Shown here: positions 54,345-61,301 of the stretch, piece after piece
Layout of the letters: each line of letters begins with the position of its first letter
How positions within the stretch are numbered: position 1 is the stretch's first letter
NCBI GenBank assembly: GCA_944332075.1
Contig: CALVJL010000004.1
Location: forward strand, 62,001-126,000
Source of the DNA: an uncultured Bacilli bacterium
GTDB taxonomy: Bacteria > Bacillota_I > Bacilli_A > RFN20 > CAG-449
Length of the DNA: 64,000 nucleotides
Direction: 5' to 3'
The notes under the pieces: generated by a model
What the model was told of the DNA's origin: nothing
The model's input: the letters and a program-made list of their open reading frames with translations, nothing else
Databases searched by the model: none
Made by a program: the position numbers and the translations under genes

Positions 54345-54768
54345 CTTTCTTCTTATCAACAATTCTGGATTCGATTTTTGCTTTAATTAATTCAAAATCC
54401 TGTAATGAGAATCCATCGTTTTCATGAAGAGAATAAAGTTGCTTAATAGTTTTATCGGCTTCTTCTTGTGTGTACTTGTCTTTGACCAGATATTCGGTAC
54501 TGATCTGAATGGTGCAAGTCGGTGACATTGTTTGGCGTTTTCTAGCTTTGATAATGTGGATAGAATTTTTATCCATCTTATCTTGACGGCAAACCAAAAC
54601 AATTACCATAATCAAGGCGATTAAGGCAATGACAGTTATTATTGTAAAAACAATACCTAATGTAGTGCCTAAACTCTCAATAGTAAAAGAGAGAATCGCT
54701 GTGACAAGCGAAACGAGTAATATGCCCGCGGCAATCGCACCTAAAATTAATAAGTTATTCTTTTTCAT
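54337..54768 (-). CDS. Small membrane protein with SHOCT-like tail
   Basis: A 143-aa protein with two membrane helices (about 8-30 and 38-62), a basic central stretch and a C-terminal segment resembling a SHOCT domain (ADKTIKQLYSLHENDGFSLQDFELIKAKI). The start is taken as ATG 54768; a TTG six codons upstream is possible. It begins the unit with the YfcE-type phosphoesterase and the HD protein. Function unknown. Confidence 0.75.
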   Translation of the reverse strand: MKKNNLLILGAIAAGILLVSLVTAILSFTIESLGTTLGIVFTIITVIALIALIMVIVLVCRQDKMDKNSIHIIKARKRQTMSPTCTIQISTEYLVKDKYTQEEADKTIKQLYSLHENDGFSLQDFELIKAKIESRIVDKKKDD

Positions 54769-54850
54769 ACCTTTATAATACAACAAAATTTGTAATTATC
54801 AAGTTTTATGAGGCTATAGATGGTATGATAACAGCGAAAGGAAAGAAAAA

Positions 54851-56080
54851 ATGAAGTTATCACAATTAAAAGAAATTGCTAAATTAGCAGTCAATATCGG
54901 TATCAATCTCCAAAAAGGACAAGAGGTTTGGGTTTATTCGTCCGTTAACCAAGCTAAGTTCTGCGAGATTTTAACAAAAGAATGTTATGATAAAGGAGCA
55001 GCTAAAGTAATCGTTGAATTTCATGATGAAAAAATTGAAAGAATGAAATATCAATATCAGGATTTAAAAACGTTATTAGATATTCGTCTTTCTGAAAAAA
55101 ATAAAATGAAAGAGAGAAGTGAAATTTTACCTTGTCTAATCTATATCGACGATGATGATCCTAATCTTTTTGATGGATTAGATACATCAAAAATTGATAA
55201 AAGCAATCAAAAAAAGAGAAAGGTCTTTAAAAAATACAGAGATCAAGAATCAATGAAAAACCAATGGTTAATCATCTCTTTACCTAGTAAGTCATGGGCT
55301 AAACAAGTTTTCCCAGGCGATAAACCAAATGTCGCTTTTAAAAAGCTAGAAGACGCAATTTTATTAACGATGCGGGTAAAAGAAGGAGAAGATACCATTA
55401 GCAAATGGAAAGAACATATCTCTCTTTTAAAAAAACGCGCGGATTATCTAAATTCTTTAAATCTTGATTATTTAAGATATCAATCAGCAAATGGCACAGA
55501 TTTAATTCTTCATCTTCAAGAAGGACATCAATGGTTATCCGCGGAAAGCGTTAATTTAAAAGGTATTGCTTTCACCGCGAATATGCCGACAGAGGAAGTC
55601 TTTACTATGCCGAAAAGAGAAGGTGTTGATGGAATCGTTTACGCGGTTAAACCTCTTTCTTTAAACGGTAAAATCATCAAAGATTTTTCTTTAAGATTTG
55701 AAAAGGGCAGAATTATTGAAGTCCATGCTAAAGAAAATGAAGAGACATTGAAAAAAGCTATTGATACTGATGAAGGATCGCATTATTTAGGTGAAGTAGC
55801 TTTAGTTCCGTTTTCTTCCCCGGTTAACCAAACAAATATTCTTTTCTTTAATACTTTATTTGATGAAAATGCTTGCTGCCATTTAGCTTTTGGACAAGCC
55901 TTTGAAGATAATTTTAAAGACTATGAAAAGATGACCCGTGAAGAAATGATAAAAAAAGGATTTAACGATTCGTTAATCCATGTTGATTTTATGATTGGTT
56001 CCCGCGATTTAAAAATCACCGGTTATGATTTTAAAGGAAATGAATATCCAATCTTTGTAAACGGTGATTATGCGTTTTGA
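54851..56080 (+). CDS. Aminopeptidase, M29 family (AmpS/PepS type)
   Basis: A 409-aa metallo-aminopeptidase. The family's C-terminal metal-binding part is visible: FTANMPTEEVFTMPKREGVDGIV, the ALVPFSSPVNQTN segment, NTLFDENACCHLAFGQAF and HVDFMIGSRDLKITGYDFKG. Cytoplasmic, no signal. Ribosome binding site GAAAGGAAAGAAAA. A single gene; its end overlaps the end of the convergent TetR gene by 13 nt. Confidence 0.93.
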   Translation: MKLSQLKEIAKLAVNIGINLQKGQEVWVYSSVNQAKFCEILTKECYDKGAAKVIVEFHDEKIERMKYQYQDLKTLLDIRLSEKNKMKERSEILPCLIYIDDDDPNLFDGLDTSKIDKSNQKKRKVFKKYRDQESMKNQWLIISLPSKSWAKQVFPGDKPNVAFKKLEDAILLTMRVKEGEDTISKWKEHISLLKKRADYLNSLNLDYLRYQSANGTDLILHLQEGHQWLSAESVNLKGIAFTANMPTEEVFTMPKREGVDGIVYAVKPLSLNGKIIKDFSLRFEKGRIIEVHAKENEETLKKAIDTDEGSHYLGEVALVPFSSPVNQTNILFFNTLFDENACCHLAFGQAFEDNFKDYEKMTREEMIKKGFNDSLIHVDFMIGSRDLKITGYDFKGNEYPIFVNGDYAF

Positions 56081-56649
56081 GACATTAAAGAAGAAATAGC
56101 TACGACATAACGGCGCTTTAATGTTTCCATATTGATATGTGATGGACGATATTTTGTATCATGATTATAAGATTTAATTAAGTTGATAATGACGTGGATT
56201 GATTCGTAACTGTTTTTTATAAAAACGTTCGCGTCATTGCAAGCTTTAATAAAAATCTTACCAGCTTTATCGTAAAAATTATTTAATGTTTTAATGATAT
56301 AAGGCGATGTTTCTTTAACAAGCGGAGAAGAGAAAAAAGTATCGGATAATTTTTCTAAAATATTTCCGACAATTAAAGATAGCTCAACTGAAAAAGATTT
56401 TAATTTGAACTGATTATAAAAATAATTATCGCATCTCTTTAATAAGTCATCTAACCACATCTCAAGAAGTTCATCTTTGTTCTTGAAGTAAGAATAGACA
56501 ATGCCGACGGAAACGTTGGCTTTTTTTGCGATAATAATCGTATTTGTTTTTTTATAGCCGTTAGTAAAGAAAAGTGAATATGCAGCTGATACAATTTTTT
56601 GCCTAGTTTCTATGGCCCTGTTTTGTATAGGTGTTTTACTTTCATTCAT
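56068..56649 (-). CDS. TetR-family regulator
   Basis: A 193-aa repressor-like protein with a TetR HTH: RQKIVSAAYSLFFTNGYKKTNTIIIAKKANVSVGIVYSYFKNKDELLEMW in two halves of the canonical helix set. The C-terminal helices give no ligand clue. It is divergent from mgsA (86-nt gap), which is one possible target. Confidence 0.9.
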   Translation of the reverse strand: MNESKTPIQNRAIETRQKIVSAAYSLFFTNGYKKTNTIIIAKKANVSVGIVYSYFKNKDELLEMWLDDLLKRCDNYFYNQFKLKSFSVELSLIVGNILEKLSDTFFSSPLVKETSPYIIKTLNNFYDKAGKIFIKACNDANVFIKNSYESIHVIINLIKSYNHDTKYRPSHINMETLKRRYVVAISSLMSQNA

Positions 56650-56743
56650 ATCAATTTTCTCTCACTACTATAATATTATGTATAAAAAATCTAATTTTAT
56701 CAATATAGAAACTTATGATAAGATATAACAAGAGGTGAAAAAT

Positions 56744-57133
56744 ATGAAAATAGCATTAATCGCACATGATAAAAAGAAAAACGACATGATTGATTTAGCT
56801 CAAAAGTATAAAGATACTTTGAGCCAGCATACTTTATACGCGACTGGCACTACGGGAGCATTAGTTATGGGTGAGACCGGATTAAAGATTAACAGAATGA
56901 AGTCAGGTCCTTTAGGCGGTGACCAACAAATCGGTTCGATGGTCGCAAACGGGGATATCGATTTAGTGATCTTCTTAAGAGACCCATTAACCGCGCAGCC
57001 ACATGAACCGGATATTTCCGCTTTATTAAGACTTTGCGATGTCTTTTCCATTCCATTAGCGACTAATGTTGCTTCAGCAGAAATTATGTTAATCGCTTTA
57101 TCGCGCGATGAAATACCTGCCCATATTAAGTAA
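56744..57133 (+). CDS. mgsA: Methylglyoxal synthase
   Basis: A 129-aa enzyme that converts dihydroxyacetone phosphate to methylglyoxal and phosphate, a bypass of lower glycolysis under phosphate limitation or sugar excess. Signatures: [37 protein letters not shown] and [19 protein letters not shown] start at 56744 (GAGGTGAAAAAT upstream). It is followed directly by an inositol-monophosphatase-family gene. Confidence 0.96.
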   Translation: MKIALIAHDKKKNDMIDLAQKYKDTLSQHTLYATGTTGALVMGETGLKINRMKSGPLGGDQQIGSMVANGDIDLVIFLRDPLTAQPHEPDISALLRLCDVFSIPLATNVASAEIMLIALSRDEIPAHIK

Positions 57134-57134
57134 T

Positions 57135-57914
57135 ATGCTTATCGAAGAAATAATTAAAATAGTTAAAGATGCTTCTAAATTGATGAAGGTAGATTTTTCT
57201 GTTGAGGAAAAAGGCTCATCGTCAAATTTAGTAACATCCGCGGATAAAAACGTTCAAGAATATTTACATATAGAATTAAGAAAAATTGTTCACGAGGCTA
57301 AATTCTTTGCTGAAGAAAATGCTTTAAAAGAAACCTTTGGAAAAGAAGATAAAATCTTTATTATTGATCCGATTGATGGAACGGCTAATTTTGTCCATAA
57401 ATTAGGACTTAGTGTCATTTCAGTGGCATTAATGATTGATAATGAGATAAAAATAGGTGTTATCTATAACCCATTTACCGATGAATGTTTCTATGCTGAA
57501 AAAGGTAAAGGTGCATATCTTAATGATACACGGATACATGTATCAAACAGAGAATTAAAATATTCTTTATTAGCCACCTCTTTTTCTTGCTATGAAAAGC
57601 AATATGCAAATATCTGCTTTGATGTTTTAAATAATTTATATCCGTTAATTTCTGATATGCGCAGGCTAGGATCATGCGCGTTAGAATTATGCTATATCGC
57701 CGCGGGAAGATTAGATCTTTACTATGAATACTGTTTGCAAATTTATGATTTTGCCGCGGGTTATTTAATATTAAAAGAAGCTGGAGGATACATTGAAACA
57801 ATTGGTAATTTATCCTTTACTTCAGCTAATCAATTAATCGCAGCAAATCGGCTAGATAATTTTGAAATATTAAAAAAACAAGTTATTGAAAGCAATGCGA
57901 AATATCAAAAATAA
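57135..57914 (+). CDS. Inositol-monophosphatase-family phosphatase
   Basis: A 259-aa Mg2+-dependent phosphatase of the IMPase/FBPase fold. Motifs: AEEN (about 65), IIDPIDGTANF (76-86) and YDFAAGYLILKEAGG near the C-terminus; all metal ligands are present. It could act on inositol phosphate, a sugar phosphate or 3'-phosphoadenosine-5'-phosphate. The start at 57135 follows the mgsA stop by one base (TAATATG), with no ribosome binding site, so it is coupled. An alternative ATG at 57108 would overlap mgsA. Confidence 0.9.
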   Translation: MLIEEIIKIVKDASKLMKVDFSVEEKGSSSNLVTSADKNVQEYLHIELRKIVHEAKFFAEENALKETFGKEDKIFIIDPIDGTANFVHKLGLSVISVALMIDNEIKIGVIYNPFTDECFYAEKGKGAYLNDTRIHVSNRELKYSLLATSFSCYEKQYANICFDVLNNLYPLISDMRRLGSCALELCYIAAGRLDLYYEYCLQIYDFAAGYLILKEAGGYIETIGNLSFTSANQLIAANRLDNFEILKKQVIESNAKYQK

Positions 57915-57925
57915 TAATACCTGAA

Positions 57926-57969
57926 AGCCCTTTAAAATAGTATAATTATACTGATTAAAGGACTTTTTT
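57926..57969 (+). terminator. Terminator after the IMPase-family gene
   Basis: Stem CCTTTAA/TTAAAGG with an inner 14-bp palindrome AGTATAATTATACT (57939-57952), then ACTTTTTTC. The inner palindrome contains a TATAAT that might also serve the next gene. Confidence 0.7.
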
Positions 57970-57998
57970 CTTTTAAGCAGAAAATAAGGAGGGATTTT

Positions 57999-59315
57999 AT
58001 GCTTGAAAAATTTAAAGACGGTAAACGGGTCGATTTAATATCGTTTATCGGGTTTTGCCTAGTGGTTTTACTAGGTGTAATCGATGTGACTAGATATATC
58101 GCTCTCGGTGATGATTTAGCTACTTTGACAATGTTTACCCTATATTTAATTTTTGCTTTGATTGGATTGATTGCTTTTAGAAGCAGATTACCGTATTTAT
58201 ACGCACTTAATACCGGTATTAGTATTTGGTTAACTTTTTTCCTTGTAAATGATATGTATCCATTTAACAATGCGATGATTTATTTATTGATTATAGTTAA
58301 CTTTATCATTTTCTTGGTCGGTTCATTTTTAGCAATTTTTTCTCATACCAAAATAAAAAAAGCTAATCCGATTGCTTCAATTGTTTTAGCAATTATTGTT
58401 ATTTCTTCCTTAGCTACTTGGGGCATTGCTACTTTAGTTAGCGATTCGCATCAAGATGTCATGCGGGAAATTTGGTCAGTACCTAATAAATACGATAAAG
58501 TTGAATGCCCGGAAAAGGGAAAAGTAGTTGAAGAAACATATTTAACTTACCATTATGCGACGAATAAAGAAGAATCAATTGAAAAAAGATGCTATGTCTA
58601 TTTGCCATATGATTATGATAATTCTAAACAATATAATATTATCTATCTTTTACATGGCACCGGCGATGATGAAAAATATTGGTTAATTGAGAATCCTTAT
58701 AATGTAACAATGCTCGATAATTTAATTTATTACGGCGACATTGATCCAGTTATCGTTGTAACTCCAACTTGGTATGTAGCTAATGACTGCGAAGATGATT
58801 TAGATCAATTAACTTACTCTTTCAAAGATGAGTTAAGAAATGATTTGATGCCGTATATTGAAACTAAATATTCAACGCATGCCGGAATTGTCGGAAGAGA
58901 AAATAATCAATCGTTCACTGAAGAATTTATCGCATCAAGAGATTACCGCGCTTTCTGCGGTTTATCTAGAGGCGCGGTGACAATGTATCATTCAGGATTA
59001 TGCAATAGTTTAGATTACTTCTCTTATTTCGGAGCTTTTTCCGGTTCGAGAACTGGCAGAGAGTATTTAGAAGAAACTTTAATGAGAGAAGAATATGATC
59101 AATACGACATTAAATATCTCTATGTCGCGACCGGTAATTTTGATATCGCTTTAACCGGGCAGGTTGAGGATTATAAAACGCTTCTTGATGTTGCATCTTT
59201 AAAAGTAACGGAAAATGTCAACACCAATTTTGATACATTCCCAATGCGTTATCACAGCATGGGCAACTGGCATTTAGCACTTTATAATTTCCTTCAAAAG
59301 GGTTTTAAATATTAA
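57999..59315 (+). CDS. Membrane-anchored CE1-like esterase, copy 1
   Basis: A 438-aa protein. Four membrane helices occupy about 12-32, 38-60, 65-85 and 90-115, with another at about 125-145. The rest is an extracellular alpha/beta-hydrolase of the feruloyl/acetyl-xylan esterase group: YVYLPYDYDNSKQYNIIYLLHGTGDDE, nucleophile elbow GLSRGA (about 320-325), catalytic Asp in GNFD and His in RYHSMGNWH. Ribosome binding site GGAGGGATTTT. The next gene is a paralogue 23 nt away. The pair might deacylate plant or host polymers. Confidence 0.87.
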   Translation: MLEKFKDGKRVDLISFIGFCLVVLLGVIDVTRYIALGDDLATLTMFTLYLIFALIGLIAFRSRLPYLYALNTGISIWLTFFLVNDMYPFNNAMIYLLIIVNFIIFLVGSFLAIFSHTKIKKANPIASIVLAIIVISSLATWGIATLVSDSHQDVMREIWSVPNKYDKVECPEKGKVVEETYLTYHYATNKEESIEKRCYVYLPYDYDNSKQYNIIYLLHGTGDDEKYWLIENPYNVTMLDNLIYYGDIDPVIVVTPTWYVANDCEDDLDQLTYSFKDELRNDLMPYIETKYSTHAGIVGRENNQSFTEEFIASRDYRAFCGLSRGAVTMYHSGLCNSLDYFSYFGAFSGSRTGREYLEETLMREEYDQYDIKYLYVATGNFDIALTGQVEDYKTLLDVASLKVTENVNTNFDTFPMRYHSMGNWHLALYNFLQKGFKY

Positions 59316-59338
59316 TTTTAGTTATTGGAGAAATAATT

Positions 59339-60646
59339 ATGGAAGAAAGAATTCGTAAAATAAAACCAGTAGATATTTTAAATATCTTTGGATTAATATT
59401 TGTTTCATTGTTTTGTATTATTGATGTTATTAAATACGCCTCACTAGGCGATTCGATGACGACTTGGACTTATTTTGTCATTAATACTTTATTTATTCTT
59501 GTTTCATATATGGCATATAAATTCAGAATGCCGTATTTATATTTATTAGTCGCCGGATTTAATATTTGGTTAAGATTCTTTATCGCTTTAGAAGCTAATT
59601 TTACCTTTGGCCAATTATTGTATGGAAAAGCTGCGATTGCCGCTTTTGTCGCTATCTTTGGAACGATAGCTTTAATCGCAGATAAAACCAAACTCAGAAA
59701 AGGATGCCTTATTTCACCTATTTTAACGTTAGTAATTATTGTTTCTTGCTTAGCAACATGGGGCATAGCTACAAAGGTTAGTGATTCTCATCAAGAAGTG
59801 ATGAATGAAATTTGGTCAGTCCCTGATAAATTTGATAAAGTTGAATGTAAAGAAAAAGGACAAGTGCTTGAAGGTACATATAAAAGTAAAGCTTATGCTA
59901 CCGATGAAAGAGAAGTCACTAAACCATATCTTTTGTATCTACCATATGGCTATGATGAAAGCAAACAATATAACATACTCTATTTAATGCACGGAACAGG
60001 TAACGATGAAAGATATTGGTTAGAAACCTATTCTTATAATGTTACTATGCTTGATAATTTAATTTATTACGGGATTATTGATCCGCTTATCGTAGTAACT
60101 CCGACTTGGTATGTTGAAAATGACTGCGAAGACGATTTAGATGTATTAACATATACCTTTAAAGAAGAGTTAAGAAACGATTTAATGCCGTATATTGAAA
60201 CGCGTTATTCAACATACGCGGGCATTTTAAATAAGGATGACAGCTTAGATTATTCTAAAGAATTTATCGAATCGAGAGATCAAAGAGCCTTTGCGGGATT
60301 ATCGCGCGGGGCATTTACAACAATTCATTCGGCTTTATGCGAATCACTTGATTATTTCTCGTATTTTGGAGCCTTCTCCGCCATTGATGCTGATACAGAA
60401 TATTTAAATAAAACCTTATTAAGACCAGAATTTGATCAATATAAAATTAATTATCTCTATGTGACATCGGGAACATTTGATTTCTTATTGCCGTCTCAAT
60501 TACAGCAATATAGCAATATGTTAAATGTTGCAGGGTTGAAACTAAGATTAAATTATAATACGAGTTTTGATGTTTTCCCAATGCGTTATCATAGTATGGG
60601 AAGTTGGCATTTAGCGCTTTATAATTTTTTGCAGAAGATATTCTAA
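59339..60646 (+). CDS. Membrane-anchored CE1-like esterase, copy 2
   Basis: A 435-aa paralogue of the preceding gene, with the same helices and domain order: LPYGYDESKQYNILYLMHGTGNDE, GLSRGAFTT (elbow near 320), SGTFDFLL and RYHSMGSWHLALYNFLQK. The C-terminal enzyme parts are near identical in places (RNDLMPYIET, DCEDDLD, TMLDNLIYYG), so the duplication is probably fairly recent, while the membrane parts have diverged. Ribosome binding site TTGGAGAAATAATT. Terminator follows. Confidence 0.87.
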   Translation: MEERIRKIKPVDILNIFGLIFVSLFCIIDVIKYASLGDSMTTWTYFVINTLFILVSYMAYKFRMPYLYLLVAGFNIWLRFFIALEANFTFGQLLYGKAAIAAFVAIFGTIALIADKTKLRKGCLISPILTLVIIVSCLATWGIATKVSDSHQEVMNEIWSVPDKFDKVECKEKGQVLEGTYKSKAYATDEREVTKPYLLYLPYGYDESKQYNILYLMHGTGNDERYWLETYSYNVTMLDNLIYYGIIDPLIVVTPTWYVENDCEDDLDVLTYTFKEELRNDLMPYIETRYSTYAGILNKDDSLDYSKEFIESRDQRAFAGLSRGAFTTIHSALCESLDYFSYFGAFSAIDADTEYLNKTLLRPEFDQYKINYLYVTSGTFDFLLPSQLQQYSNMLNVAGLKLRLNYNTSFDVFPMRYHSMGSWHLALYNFLQKIF

Positions 60647-60664
60647 TATCTATTAAAATAGAAA

Positions 60665-60690
60665 AAGTCCGACGAAAGTCGGCTTTTTTT
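60665..60690 (+). terminator. Terminator of the tandem esterases
   Basis: AGTCCGAC/GTCGGCT stem with GAAA loop, then TTTTTTT. Confidence 0.85.
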
Positions 60691-60740
60691 AAATTTTTAA
60701 ACATAAAATTCTTTTATAAAGGAAAAATATATTAGTTTTT

Positions 60741-60748
60741 GATATAAT
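60741..60748 (+). promoter_or_regulatory. Extended -10 promoter of the CarD-family gene
   Basis: TGATATAAT at about 60740-60748 is a perfect extended -10 (TGnTATAAT). No -35 of quality is present. Confidence 0.6.
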
Positions 60749-60776
60749 AATTGTATCTGGGGATTGAGGAGGTACA

Positions 60777-61277
60777 ATGTTTGATATTGATCAAATCGTC
60801 GTAAAAAAAGATACAGGGGTCTATTTAATTGTTGGAAAAGAGAACATTGATCTCGGTCTTGGCTTACAGGAATATCTTGTATTAAAACCATATTTCCGGA
60901 CTAATAAAGGATCAACTTATCTCCCGTCCATTAAAGCCGATGAATTCTTGCGTTATCTAATAAGTAAAGAAGAAGCTGAAGATGTTATAAAGAGCATACC
61001 TTCACTTGAAAGATTTTGGATAAACGATCCAAAGCAGAGAAAAACTGAATTTGATCGTTTAGCGAAAACCGGTGATTTAAAAAACTATTGCTTAGTTATT
61101 AAATCAATTTATTTACAAGCTGAAGATCTAAGGCAAAACAGAAAAATGTTATCAACTAATGATCGAAATATCTATGATAAATTGAAAAATGCGATAAACG
61201 AAGAATTATCTTTAGTTTTAGACATGAAACTTGAAGATGTTGAACCGCATATCATTAGCATAGTAGACAAAAAATAA
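60777..61277 (+). CDS. CarD/CdnL-family transcription regulator
   Basis: A 166-aa protein. The N-terminal RNA-polymerase-interacting domain (about 1-60, MFDIDQIVVKKDTGVYLIVG and the LKPYFRTNKGSTYLPS strand) is followed by a helical C-terminal DNA-binding domain (about 70-160). CarD proteins bind RNA polymerase and help open promoters. Ribosome binding site GAGGAGGTACA. Confidence 0.87.
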   Translation: MFDIDQIVVKKDTGVYLIVGKENIDLGLGLQEYLVLKPYFRTNKGSTYLPSIKADEFLRYLISKEEAEDVIKSIPSLERFWINDPKQRKTEFDRLAKTGDLKNYCLVIKSIYLQAEDLRQNRKMLSTNDRNIYDKLKNAINEELSLVLDMKLEDVEPHIISIVDKK

Positions 61278-61301
61278 AAGAACTCAGCATGAGTTCTTTT
61301 A
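61277..61301. terminator. Bidirectional terminator CarD / SNF2 helicase
   Basis: 11-bp stem AAAAGAACTCA/TGAGTTCTTTT with a 3-nt loop; A/T-rich arms give U-runs on both strands. Confidence 0.8.
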
